DNA of 52,838 nucleotides from the NCBI RefSeq assembly GCF_004364775.1, contig NZ_SOAL01000028.1:1-52838 (forward strand), written 5' to 3'. The notes beneath the pieces were generated by a model. The model made no database searches. It had not been told where the DNA came from and saw nothing but the letters and a program-made list of their open reading frames with translations. Positions 9,206-18,104 of this stretch are shown piece after piece. This DNA is from Comamonas sp. JUb58. GTDB taxonomy: Bacteria; Pseudomonadota; Gammaproteobacteria; Burkholderiales; Burkholderiaceae_C. The stretch's first letter is position 1. Each line of letters begins with the position of its first letter. Position numbers and translations under genes: made by a program.

Positions 9206-10476
9206 GCAAGATAGCGGTCTATGCGGACTGGGAGGGGCTGCCAGGGCCTCAGCGCCTGGGTTTTCTGCACAGTCGCCGAACGCGCGCGACGGAGCTGTTT
9301 GAATTTGAATACGACGCCAAGGTGCTAGGAGAGCCGCTGCTTGCCGGTGTGCACCTGGATCCGAATCTTCAGCCGTTCAGCGGGCCGCAGTATCCCCCTG
9401 CGCCCAGCGACAAGTTTGGCGTCTTCGATGATTCAAGCCCGGATCGTTGGGGACGCAAACTGATGGATCGGCGGTTCGAGCGTGAGAAGCGTGCAGCGCT
9501 GTGGCCGGCGGATGCACGCCTCTACGAATCCGATTACCTGCTGGGTGTGCATGACCAGTACCGCGTGGGGGCCTTGCGCTACCGGCTGGAGGACGAAGGC
9601 AGCTTCCTCGACGACCGGATCGACATGGCAGCGCCTCCTTTCACGGAAATTCGCGCGTTGGAGCAAGCCAGCCGTGGCTTGGAGCAGGACCCGGACAATA
9701 CGGCGGTGCAGGGACAGGACTGGCTGCGGATGCTGATTGCGCCAGGCGGCTCGCTGGGCGGCGCCAGGCCAAAAGCCAGCGTCATAGACGACGCTGGGCG
9801 CCTGTACATCGCCAAGTTCCCCAGTATCAGAGACAGCTATGACGTCGGTGGCTGGGAGATGGTGGTGAATGCACTCGCACACGGCTGTGGCATTCAGGTG
9901 GCACCCGCACAGGCCCGTAAGTTTGCCAGCGACCACCACTGCTTTATGGTGAGCCGCTTTGACCGGACGGACAGCGGGCGTCGGCTGCATTTTGCCTCGG
10001 CCATGACGATGACCGGCCATAACGATGGCGATGATGCGTCGACGGGCGTGAGCTATCTGGAGTTGGCAGAAGTCATCCTGCGTCAAGGCGCGCAGCCCAA
10101 ACAGGATCTGAAAGAGCTCTGGTCACGGATCTTGTTCAACCTGCTGGTCTCCAACACGGACGACCATCTCCGCAACCACGGCTTCATCCTAGTACCCGGC
10201 AAGGGCTGGAAACTGTCACAGGCCTATGACATGAACCCGGTCGCCCATGCCGATGGCCTGAAGTTGAACATCACCGATGCAGACAATGCGCTGGATCTGG
10301 AACTGGCTAGGGAGGTTGCAGGCTATTTCCGCATCAGTCTCACCGACGCAGATGAGACCATCGATGCATATCGCGACATCGTCAGTCAGTGGCGCGCGGT
10401 CGCTGCCCATGTAGGCCTGTCGGCCAGTGAGCAGGGACGAATGGCGGGCGCCTTTCGGCTTGCCGAGGGGGCTTGA
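9202..10476 (+). CDS. hipA: HipA-type serine/threonine kinase toxin
   Basis: A 424-residue HipA-family kinase, the toxin of a type II module. The N-terminal coupler domain includes [14 protein letters not shown] near residue 78. The Gly-rich loop [11 protein letters not shown] has Ser184 in the position where HipA proteins autophosphorylate; YIAKF follows with the ATP-binding lysine. [11 protein letters not shown] holds the predicted catalytic Asp320 and Asn325, and LSQAYDMNP is the DFG-like metal site. All key residues are present, so it should be active. E. coli HipA phosphorylates glutamyl-tRNA synthetase and causes persistence; the target here is unknown. Confidence 0.92.
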   Translation: MSKIAVYADWEGLPGPQRLGFLHSRRTRATELFEFEYDAKVLGEPLLAGVHLDPNLQPFSGPQYPPAPSDKFGVFDDSSPDRWGRKLMDRRFEREKRAALWPADARLYESDYLLGVHDQYRVGALRYRLEDEGSFLDDRIDMAAPPFTEIRALEQASRGLEQDPDNTAVQGQDWLRMLIAPGGSLGGARPKASVIDDAGRLYIAKFPSIRDSYDVGGWEMVVNALAHGCGIQVAPAQARKFASDHHCFMVSRFDRTDSGRRLHFASAMTMTGHNDGDDASTGVSYLELAEVILRQGAQPKQDLKELWSRILFNLLVSNTDDHLRNHGFILVPGKGWKLSQAYDMNPVAHADGLKLNITDADNALDLELAREVAGYFRISLTDADETIDAYRDIVSQWRAVAAHVGLSASEQGRMAGAFRLAEGA

Positions 10477-10532
10477 GGCCGGTCCGGTATTGAGTCAATC
10501 GGCGCACGAGCGTTGATCTGCGTGGTTTTGTT

Positions 10533-10564
10533 GGAAGGCTTGCGTGTTGCTACTGCAGCCTTCC
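10533..10564. other. Hairpin between convergent hipA and aminotransferase genes
   Basis: GGAAGGCT (10533-10540) pairs perfectly with AGCCTTCC (10557-10564). Neither side carries a good T run, so it may be a weak bidirectional terminator. The rest of this 124-base spacer shows nothing recognisable. Confidence 0.35.
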
Positions 10565-10600
10565 GCATCCCAGCCAGATCAAGCCCCGATACCGACGCGA

Positions 10601-11764
10601 TTAAAGCTTGCGCAAGCGCTCCAGCGCCGCCAGCAAGGTCTCGTCCTTTTTGGCATAGCAAAAGCGCACCACCTGCTGGTCAAAGCCATCGCCATAAAAG
10701 GCGGACAGTGGAATGGCTGCCACGCCCAGATCCTTAACCAGCTGCTGGCAGAAATCTGCTTCGCTGGCATCGGTGACAGCGGAGATGTCCACGCACTGGA
10801 AGTAGGTGCCGGAGCTGGGCAGCAGCTTGAGGCGCGAGCCTTCCAAGCCGGCGCGGAACAGGTCGCGCTTCTTTTGGTAGAAGGCGGGCAGGTTCAGGTA
10901 GGGCGCAGGGTCCTTCAGGTACTCGGCCAGGCCCACCTGCATGGGGGTGTTGACGGTGAAGACATTGAACTGGTGCACCTTGCGGAATTCGGCGGTCAAG
11001 GGGGCCGGTGCGGCCACGGTGGCCACCTTCCAGCCCGTCACGTGGAAGGTCTTGCCAAAGCTGCTGACCACATAGGCGCGTGCGGCCAGGCCTGGGTAGC
11101 GCGACGCGCTTTCATGGCGCTCGCCGTCGAACACCATGTGCTCGTAGACCTCATCGGCCAGCAGCAGGATATTGGTGGGGGCCAGCAGGTCTTGCAGTTG
11201 TTGCATTTCCTGTGCGGTCCAAGTGGAGCCGCTGGGGTTGTGCGGGGTGTTGATCAGCAGCAGGCGCGTGTTGGGGGTGATGGCTGCAGCGATCTTGCCG
11301 AAATCCGGGCGGAAGGTCTTGGGCGTTAGCGGCACGCGCACCGGCACGCCGCCAGCCAGCTCAATATTGGGCACATAGCTGTCGTAGCAGGGGTCCAGCA
11401 CGATGACCTCGTCACCCGGGCTCACGCAGCTCAGGATGACGGTCAGGATCGCTTGGGTAGCGCCGGCGGTGACGGTGATTTCGCTGTTGGCGTCATAGCG
11501 CTTGCCATAGAGCGCTTCAATTTTCTGGGCTACCACTTCGCGCAAGGCGGGCACACCGGTCATCGGCGGGTACTGGTTGTGGCCGGCCTGCATGGCGCGG
11601 CTCACGCTGTCGATCAAGGCCGGGTCGCAGCCAAAATCCGGAAAGCCCTGGCCCAGGTTGACGGCCTTGTGCTCGGTCGCAAGCGCCGACATGACGGTGA
11701 AGATGGTGGTGCCCACATTGGGCAGGCGGCTGGGGAACGACGGGGTGAGGGCGGAAGCGGACAT
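10601..11764 (-). CDS. PLP-dependent class I/II aminotransferase (methionine or kynurenine type)
   Basis: A 387-residue fold-type I aminotransferase. NLGQGFPDF (near residue 36) and NTPHNPSG (near 172) are typical of the YbdL/kynurenine aminotransferase group. LLLADEVYEHMVFDG carries the Asp-x-x-Tyr that contacts the PLP ring, and VSSFGKTFHVTGWK contains the Schiff-base lysine. A C-terminal VRFCYAKK holds the carboxylate-binding arginine. E. coli YbdL prefers methionine and aromatic amino acids; the exact substrate here cannot be read. It starts about 90 bases downstream of the cysB-like gene on the same strand, which would fit a methionine or sulfur role, though this is only inference. Confidence 0.9.
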   Translation of the reverse strand: MSASALTPSFPSRLPNVGTTIFTVMSALATEHKAVNLGQGFPDFGCDPALIDSVSRAMQAGHNQYPPMTGVPALREVVAQKIEALYGKRYDANSEITVTAGATQAILTVILSCVSPGDEVIVLDPCYDSYVPNIELAGGVPVRVPLTPKTFRPDFGKIAAAITPNTRLLLINTPHNPSGSTWTAQEMQQLQDLLAPTNILLLADEVYEHMVFDGERHESASRYPGLAARAYVVSSFGKTFHVTGWKVATVAAPAPLTAEFRKVHQFNVFTVNTPMQVGLAEYLKDPAPYLNLPAFYQKKRDLFRAGLEGSRLKLLPSSGTYFQCVDISAVTDASEADFCQQLVKDLGVAAIPLSAFYGDGFDQQVVRFCYAKKDETLLAALERLRKL

Positions 11765-11854
11765 GGTGATCAGGGCTGGAAAAAGACCGCAGCCGGCGAG
11801 CCGGTCTGCGATCCATCGATCAATAAGCGGTTTGGGTTTTGAATAGGGAGCGGA

Positions 11855-12796
11855 TCAGAGCTCGTAGTCAGCCACATGGCCGACCATGGCACGGGCGATC
11901 AGATCACGGCTGAGGCGATCGCTGAGCAGCTCGGCAAATTTGTAGACAAAATTGCGCATGTATGCGCCGCGCTTGAAGGCCACGCGCGCCACGCTCTCGC
12001 CAAACAAATGGCCGACAGGCCGCACGGCCAGGTCCTTGAGCGGGTCGTCGCGCATGGCCATCTCGGCCACGATGCCAATGCCCAGACCCAGGCGCACATA
12101 GGTCTTGATCACGTCGGAGTCAATGGCTTCCAGAACGATCTTGGGCGTGAGCTGGCGGGCAGCCATCGCCGAGTCGATCTTGCCCCGGCCGGTGAACGAG
12201 GGGTGGTAGGTGATCAGGGGCTCGGCCGCGATGTCTTCCAGATTGATGCGCTCCTTCTGGGCCAGCGGGTGCTGGTGGGGCATGACCAGTACGTGCTGCC
12301 ATTCGTAGCAGGGCAGGGTCACCAGCTCGGGGTAGTCGGCCAGCGATTCGGTCGCCATGCCCAGGTCGGCTTGCTCGTCGATCACCATGCGGGCCACCTC
12401 GGCGGGCGTTGCCTGGTGCAGGCTGACCGTCACCTTGGGGTAGTGCTCGCGCAGGCGTGCCACCGGCGTGGGCAGCACATAGCGGGCCTGGGTGTGGGTG
12501 GTGGCGATGGAGAGGGTGCCGCTGTCTTGCGCGCTGTACTGGTCACCGATGCGCTTGAGGTTGCCGACCTCGCGCATGATGATCTCGATGCTGCGCAGCA
12601 CCTGCTGGCCTGGCTCGGTGATGCGCTTGAGGCGCTTGCCATGGCGCGCAAAAATGTCGATGCCCAGCTCCTCTTCCAGCTCGATGATGGCCTTGGAGAC
12701 GCCGGGTTGCGAGGTGTGCAGTGCCTTGGCCGCCTCGGTCAGGTTGAGGTTGCGGCGCGCGGCCTCTTGCACAAAGCGGAACTGATGCAGGTTCAT
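11855..12796 (-). CDS. CysB-type LysR regulator
   Basis: A 313-residue LysR-type regulator of the CysB/Cbl subgroup. The winged helix-turn-helix is at residues 1-60 (NLNLTEAAKALHTSQPGVSK) followed by the linker helix and an effector domain containing TTHTQARYVLP, the stretch that in CysB binds acetylserine or sulfate. I start at ATG 12796 (MNLHQFRFV), as CysB proteins do, not at 12853, which would add 19 atypical residues. CysB activates sulfate assimilation genes. The nearby cbiX gene on the same strand fits a role in sulfite reductase cofactor supply. Confidence 0.9.
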   Translation of the reverse strand: MNLHQFRFVQEAARRNLNLTEAAKALHTSQPGVSKAIIELEEELGIDIFARHGKRLKRITEPGQQVLRSIEIIMREVGNLKRIGDQYSAQDSGTLSIATTHTQARYVLPTPVARLREHYPKVTVSLHQATPAEVARMVIDEQADLGMATESLADYPELVTLPCYEWQHVLVMPHQHPLAQKERINLEDIAAEPLITYHPSFTGRGKIDSAMAARQLTPKIVLEAIDSDVIKTYVRLGLGIGIVAEMAMRDDPLKDLAVRPVGHLFGESVARVAFKRGAYMRNFVYKFAELLSDRLSRDLIARAMVGHVADYEL

Positions 12797-12966
12797 ACAA
12801 TGATGCGGAATATGAATTTGCATCATTATGCTTGATTGGAATATAAAAAGCACCCGATATGCAGAAACCCAAGCTGCGGAGCGGAATTTCCCAGCATCGG
12901 TGCCAGCTCATCGCTGCAAAGGCCTGTCTTCCAGGCCCAGTGGCTGAGCCTATAGCTACTGAAGCA

Positions 12967-13371
12967 CTAGCCCTGCAACTTGCCTGCCAGATAACCGCCC
13001 GCCATGTCCGCCAGCAGCTGAATGACGCGTGCATCCTCGCCCATCGCCGGGGCAATGCGCAGCTGCAGCTGCGGGTAGAGCGGGGCGAGTTGCTCGACCA
13101 GCGCAGGAATGTCTTCGCTGGCATGCTTTCCCACGCCAAACAGCAGAGGCCAGATGGTGATGTGGCTCAGTTGGGGATGCGATTGCAGCAGTTGGGCCAC
13201 AGCGGGGCCGAGTGGCGGATCGCACCAGTCGAGGTAGGCGCAAGCCACGGCAGCCGTCGGCTGGGCTTGCTGCACCTGGGCCAGCAGGTGCTCGGCATTG
13301 CGGCGCCAGACGGGGTCCTTGGAGCCATGGGACAGCAGAATCAAACCAATGGTAGGGGTGGGGGAGGGCAT
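12967..13371 (-). CDS. cbiX: Short sirohydrochlorin chelatase (CbiX/SirB family)
   Basis: A 134-residue single-domain chelatase that inserts Fe2+ or Co2+ into sirohydrochlorin, giving sirohaem or a cobalamin precursor. The metal-binding motifs are LILLSHGSKDP at the N-terminus and GVGKHASEDIP near residue 82. I use ATG 13371 (MPSPTPTIGLILLSHG); the open frame runs upstream to 13494 without family similarity. Next to a CysB-like regulator, sirohaem for sulfite reductase is the more likely use. No cobalamin riboswitch is visible upstream. Confidence 0.88.
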   Translation of the reverse strand: MPSPTPTIGLILLSHGSKDPVWRRNAEHLLAQVQQAQPTAAVACAYLDWCDPPLGPAVAQLLQSHPQLSHITIWPLLFGVGKHASEDIPALVEQLAPLYPQLQLRIAPAMGEDARVIQLLADMAGGYLAGKLQG

Positions 13372-13558
13372 GGTGGGTGGGGCGTTAGCGGTGGCAACAA
13401 GCACTGCCGTGGGTAAAGCAAGGAACCTTTGCGCATTATCGCTTTCCCATAGCGGGCCCCCATTGGGGCGCCCAAACGGATACGCATGTAGCAAAATGTA
13501 CGGCTTGCGCAGCCGGGTGCAGAAAACTGTCCCATCCCCTGCAACGCTTTACACTGCC

Positions 13559-13574
13559 TACATATTTAGCTGTA
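13559..13574 (+). promoter_or_regulatory. Candidate operator upstream of the RND efflux operon
   Basis: TACATATTTAGCTGTA has TACA/TGTA ends and lies about 37 bases before the adaptor start, in the most AT-rich part of the 239-base spacer from cbiX. Efflux repressors of the TetR type often bind TACA...TGTA palindromes, but the arms are short. The rest of the spacer holds a GC-rich palindrome (GGGCCCCCATTGGGGCGCCC, about 13456-13475). Confidence 0.3.
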
Positions 13575-13610
13575 AAAATAGTAGTTTGCTCTACCTGAAG
13601 CCAAAAACTG

Positions 13611-14909
13611 ATGATGCCGGATGTTTCCAATTTTTCGCGCCAGTCCCTGGCAACGTTTCAATCTTTGGCAACTGTCGGAAAGCTTTCCTCCCCCCGCACG
13701 CTTGGCCATGCTGCCCGTGTAGGCGCCGTGGTGGCCGCCATCGGCTTGCTGGCTGCCTGCTCCGACAAGGCTGCACCCACGGCCGCTGCCGCGCCCCAAG
13801 CGCCTGAGGTAGGCATCATCACCGTGCAGTCTGCATCGCAGCAGCTGACGGCCGAACTGCCAGGCCGCACCAATGCCTTCATGATTGCCGAGATTCGCCC
13901 CCAGGCCAATGGCATTGTGGAAAAGCGCCTGTTCACCGAAGGCGCATCAGTCAAGGCCGGCCAGGCGCTGTACCAGTTGGATGACCGCCCTGCGCGGGCC
14001 GCCGTCAACAGTGCCGAGGCCGCTTTGGCCAAGGCCAAGGCCACGGCCCAGACCGCCCGTAGCAATGCCGCGCGCAACAGCGAACTGGTCAAGATCGACG
14101 CCATCAGCCGCCAGGTGTTTGACGACAGCCAGGCACTCGTCGCACAGACCGCCTCTGATGTCGCGGTCGCCCAGGCCGCGCTGGACAACGCCCGCATCAA
14201 CCTGCAGTACACCCGCATCAGCTCGCCGATCAGCGGCAAGGTCAGCACCTCGGCCGTGACGCCCGGTGCGCTGGTCACCGCCAACCAGGCAACGGCGCTC
14301 ACCACCGTGGTGCAGCTCGATCCGATGTATGTGGACTTCACCCAGTCGAGCACCGAGATGCTGCAGTTGCAGCGCGACCTGAAGGCAGGTCGCTTTCAGC
14401 GCCTTGAAGGTGACCAGATCCCCGTGCGCATCCGCCTGGACGACGGCACCGAATACAGCCATGAGGCCAAGCTCAAGTTCTCTGGCGTGATCGTCAGTGC
14501 CACCACGGGCACGGTCACCTTGCGTGCGCAGGTACCCAACCCCGATGGCGTGCTGATGCCCAATATGTATGTGCAGGCGCTGCTGCCCACGGCGGTGGCA
14601 CCTGATGCCCTGCTGGTGCCGCAGCAATCGGTGGTGCGCGATTTGACGGGCAAACCGACTGTCTTCGTCATCACCGCCGAGGACAAGGTGCAAAAGCGCG
14701 CCTTGCAACTGGACCGTGCCGTTGGCAGCCAGTGGCTGGTGGGCAGTGGCCTGAAATCGGGTGAGCGCGTGGTGGTCGATGGCTTTCAGCGCTTCAAGGA
14801 CGGTGACAAGGTGCGCGTCGCCGAGGTGGATCTGAAGGCACAGGCCGAGCGGGTACGTGCCCCCGGACGCATACCTGGCCAGGCCGCAGCGCCGGCAGCA
14901 GCCCAGTAA
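13611..14909 (+). CDS. acrA: RND efflux periplasmic adaptor (AcrA/MexA family)
   Basis: A 432-residue membrane fusion lipoprotein. After a leader the lipobox LLAAC puts the lipidated Cys near residue 50. The lipoyl half-motifs, the alpha-hairpin coiled coil (about 120-205, Ala/Gln rich, EAALAKAKATAQTA) and the beta-barrel and membrane-proximal domains (LRAQVPNPDGVLMPNMYVQA) follow in order. It links the inner-membrane pump to the outer-membrane channel. It is the first gene of a three-gene operon, 24 bases before acrB. Two in-frame ATG codons occur at 13611 and 13614. No adjacent regulator gene is present. Confidence 0.94.
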   Translation: MMPDVSNFSRQSLATFQSLATVGKLSSPRTLGHAARVGAVVAAIGLLAACSDKAAPTAAAAPQAPEVGIITVQSASQQLTAELPGRTNAFMIAEIRPQANGIVEKRLFTEGASVKAGQALYQLDDRPARAAVNSAEAALAKAKATAQTARSNAARNSELVKIDAISRQVFDDSQALVAQTASDVAVAQAALDNARINLQYTRISSPISGKVSTSAVTPGALVTANQATALTTVVQLDPMYVDFTQSSTEMLQLQRDLKAGRFQRLEGDQIPVRIRLDDGTEYSHEAKLKFSGVIVSATTGTVTLRAQVPNPDGVLMPNMYVQALLPTAVAPDALLVPQQSVVRDLTGKPTVFVITAEDKVQKRALQLDRAVGSQWLVGSGLKSGERVVVDGFQRFKDGDKVRVAEVDLKAQAERVRAPGRIPGQAAAPAAAQ

Positions 14910-14933
14910 GACACCCAAACCGAGGCTGCATCC

Positions 14934-17900
14934 ATGGCACAGTTTTTTATCCAGCGCCCCATTTTTGCGTGGGTGATCGCCATCATCATCATGTTGGGCG
15001 GGGCGCTGTCCATCTCCAAGCTGCCGCTGGAGCAATACCCTGAGATCGCGCCACCGCGCGTCACCATCGGTACCCAATACACTGGCGCATCGGCCGAGAC
15101 GGTGGAGAACTCCGTCACCCAGATCATTGAGCAGCAGCTCAAGGGCATTGACAACATGCTCTACATGAGCGCGACCAGCAATGCCTCTGGCCAGGCCCGC
15201 ATCACCTTGACCTTTGCACCCGGCACCAATGTGGACGTGGCCCAGGTGCAGGTGCAAAACAAGATCCAGGGCGCGCTCAACCGCCTGCCCGAATCGGTCA
15301 AAAGCCGTGGCGTCTTCATCAACAAGGGCGGCCAGGATTTTCTGGTCACCTACAGCTTCTACTCGCAAGACCCGACGATGACCGAGGTCGACATTGGTGA
15401 CTACATCAATGCCAGCCTGGTCGATGTGATCGGGCGCCTTGAAGGCGTGGGTGACATTAATGTGTTCGGTACCTCGTACGCGATGCGCATCTGGATGGAC
15501 CCGGCCAAGATGGAGAAATTCGGCCTGATGCCGTCGGACCTGAGCAATGCGCTGAATGCGCAAAACGCCCAGGTATCGGCCGGTCAACTGGGCGCGCTGC
15601 CCGCAGTGAACAACCAGCAGCTCAATGCCACGATCACCGCGCGCACCAAGCTCAAGACGGTCGATCAGTTCGAGGACATCGTGCTCAAGGCCGCCACTGA
15701 TGGCTCGGTGGTCACCATCAAGGATGTCGCCCGCGTGGAGCTGGGCGCCGAAAACCTGAACGTGCAGGCCAAGCTCAATGGCATGCGCGGCGCCGGTATG
15801 GGCATCATCCTGGCCGATGGCGCCAACGCGATGGCGGTGTCGGATGCCGTTGCGGCCAAGCTGGCCGAGATGAAGCCGTACTTCCCCAACCAGATCGACT
15901 ACTTCGTCAGCTCGGACTCCACGCCCTTTGTGCGCGCCTCCATCCATGAGGTGGTCGCCGCGCTGGGCGAGGCCATGGTGCTGGTGGTGATCGTGATGTT
16001 CGTGTTTCTGCAGAACCTGCGCGCCACCCTGATCCCGGCGATTGCCGTGCCAGTGGTGCTGCTGGGCACCTTTGGCGTGCTGTCGATTGCCGGTTACTCC
16101 ATCAATACCTTGACAATGTTCGCGATGGTGCTGGCCATCGGCTTATTGGTCGATGATGCGATCGTCGTGGTGGAAAACGTCGAGCGGGTGATGCATGAGA
16201 CGGGCATGTCCGCCAAGGAGGCGACCAAGGTCTCGATGCGCGAGATCACACCGGCGCTGGTCGGTATCGGCGTGACCTTGTCGGCGGTGTTTGTGCCCAT
16301 GGCCTTTTTTGGCGGCTCCACCGGGGTGATCTACCGCCAGTTCTCGATCACCATCGTCGCAGCGATGGCGCTGTCGGTGTTTGTCGCGCTGACCTTGACC
16401 CCCGCACTCTGCGCCACCATCCTGAAGGCGCCCGAGCATGCCGGTGGCCATGAGCGCGCCATCCGCAAGGGCCTGTTTGGCGTCAGCGACCGGTTCTTTC
16501 GCTGGTTCAACCGCAATTTTGACCGCACCGCCACCCGCTACCAGGGCATCGTCGCCCGCAGCCTGCGCCGCGCCAAGCGCATGATGCTGATCTTTATCGC
16601 GGTGCTGCTGGGCGTGTGGCTGCTGATGCACAAGCTGCCAACCTCCTTCCTGCCGGACGAGGACCAGGGTTTTCTGTATGTGAACGTCAACCTGCCTTCG
16701 GGCGCCTCGGACGCGCGCCTGCAGGATGTGCTCGACGAGGTGCGCGAATACCTGCTCCAGCAGCCCGATATCATCAGCTTCAACCAGGTCTCGGGCCTCA
16801 ATGGCGACCAGAGCTCGGCGCGCGGCTTTATCCGCCTCAAGCCCTGGGATGAACGCAAGCTGGCGTCGCAGTCGTCGGCTGCCATCGCCAACAAGGCGAC
16901 CAAGGACCTGTCGCGCATCCGCGATGCGCGGGTGCTGGTGATTCTGCCGCCGGCCGTGCGCGGTCTGGGTGCCAGCTCGGGCTTCAACTTCATGGTCAAG
17001 GACATGAACAGCATTGGCCATGATGGCCTGCTGGCCGCCAGCAACCAGGTACTGGCTGCCATGCGCGCCAACCCCAATCTGACGGCGGTACGTACCACCA
17101 ATCTGGACGATGCGGCCGAACTGCGGGTGGATGTGGACGACCGCAAGGCCGCTGCGCTGGGGCTGTCGTATGCCGACATCAACAGCGTGCTGTCCAGCGC
17201 GATGGGCGGTACCTATGTGAATGACTTCCTGAACAACGGCCGGGTCAAGCGCGTCTACATCATGGGCGATGCACCGCACCGCATGTTGCCGCAGGACATC
17301 GCCAAATGGACCGTGCGCAACAAGAACGGCGAGATGGTGCCCTTCGGCGCCTTCTCGGACAGCCACTGGGCCTATGGCTCGCCCCAGCTGCTGCGCTACA
17401 ACGGCAGTCCGGCCTATGAGTTTGAAGGCCGCGCAGCACCTGGCATCAGCTCGGGTGCTGCGATGCAGGAGGTCGAGGCCATCCTGGCCAAGCTGCCATC
17501 CGGCCTGGGCTATGAATGGACCGGTGCCTCGCTGCAAGAGCGCCAATCCGGTGCGCAAGCGCCCATGCTGTACGCCATCTCGATCCTGTTCGTGTTCCTC
17601 TGCCTGGCTGCGCTGTACGAGAGCTGGACCGTGCCGCTGTCGGTGATGCTGGCTGTGCCGCTGGGCGTGATTGGCGCGCTGGCCGCCACCTACACCCGGG
17701 GCCTGACCAATGACGTCTATTTCCAGGTGGGCTTGCTGACGACGGTCGGCTTAGCGGCCAAGAATGCCATCCTGATTGTGGAATTCGCGGTGCAGCTGCA
17801 AGAGCAGGGCAAGCGCCTGTTTGATGCCACGGTGGAGGCGGTGCGCCTGCGCTTGCGCCCCATCCTGATGACCTCGCTGGCCTTTGGCTTTGGTGTGATT

Positions 17901-18104
17901 CCACTGGCCATTGGCACCGGCGCCGGTGCGGGCGGGCGTAACGCTATCGGCACGGCCGTGCTGGGCGGTATGGTGGCCTCGACCGTGCTCGGTATTTTCA
18001 TGGTGCCGGTCTTCTTCCTGCTCATCCGCAGCTGGTTCCGCTCCCACAGCCGCCATGACGAGGCGCCTGCGCAGCCCAGCCCTGCGCAGGAGACCGCGCC
18101 ATGA
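14934..18104 (+). CDS. acrB: RND multidrug efflux pump subunit (AcrB/MexB family)
   Basis: A 1056-residue HAE1-family proton-driven pump of normal length. The N-terminus MAQFFIQRPIFAWVIAIII is the first membrane helix. The proton relay aspartates fall at residues 407-408 in LLVDDAIVVVENVERV, the same positions as in E. coli AcrB. Two large periplasmic loops, each following one membrane helix, and twelve predicted membrane helices are present. It should export a range of drugs, dyes or solvents. Its stop overlaps the start of the outer-membrane gene by four bases, indicating coupled translation. Confidence 0.96.
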   Translation: MAQFFIQRPIFAWVIAIIIMLGGALSISKLPLEQYPEIAPPRVTIGTQYTGASAETVENSVTQIIEQQLKGIDNMLYMSATSNASGQARITLTFAPGTNVDVAQVQVQNKIQGALNRLPESVKSRGVFINKGGQDFLVTYSFYSQDPTMTEVDIGDYINASLVDVIGRLEGVGDINVFGTSYAMRIWMDPAKMEKFGLMPSDLSNALNAQNAQVSAGQLGALPAVNNQQLNATITARTKLKTVDQFEDIVLKAATDGSVVTIKDVARVELGAENLNVQAKLNGMRGAGMGIILADGANAMAVSDAVAAKLAEMKPYFPNQIDYFVSSDSTPFVRASIHEVVAALGEAMVLVVIVMFVFLQNLRATLIPAIAVPVVLLGTFGVLSIAGYSINTLTMFAMVLAIGLLVDDAIVVVENVERVMHETGMSAKEATKVSMREITPALVGIGVTLSAVFVPMAFFGGSTGVIYRQFSITIVAAMALSVFVALTLTPALCATILKAPEHAGGHERAIRKGLFGVSDRFFRWFNRNFDRTATRYQGIVARSLRRAKRMMLIFIAVLLGVWLLMHKLPTSFLPDEDQGFLYVNVNLPSGASDARLQDVLDEVREYLLQQPDIISFNQVSGLNGDQSSARGFIRLKPWDERKLASQSSAAIANKATKDLSRIRDARVLVILPPAVRGLGASSGFNFMVKDMNSIGHDGLLAASNQVLAAMRANPNLTAVRTTNLDDAAELRVDVDDRKAAALGLSYADINSVLSSAMGGTYVNDFLNNGRVKRVYIMGDAPHRMLPQDIAKWTVRNKNGEMVPFGAFSDSHWAYGSPQLLRYNGSPAYEFEGRAAPGISSGAAMQEVEAILAKLPSGLGYEWTGASLQERQSGAQAPMLYAISILFVFLCLAALYESWTVPLSVMLAVPLGVIGALAATYTRGLTNDVYFQVGLLTTVGLAAKNAILIVEFAVQLQEQGKRLFDATVEAVRLRLRPILMTSLAFGFGVIPLAIGTGAGAGGRNAIGTAVLGGMVASTVLGIFMVPVFFLLIRSWFRSHSRHDEAPAQPSPAQETAP

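Noticed and set aside
13372..13610. Possible cobalamin riboswitch upstream of cbiX
   Set aside because: GC-rich hairpins are present, but the conserved B12-box and core pattern are not seen on the minus strand.
13947..15947. A 666-residue minus-strand frame
   Set aside because: Antisense to acrA and acrB; no known domain.
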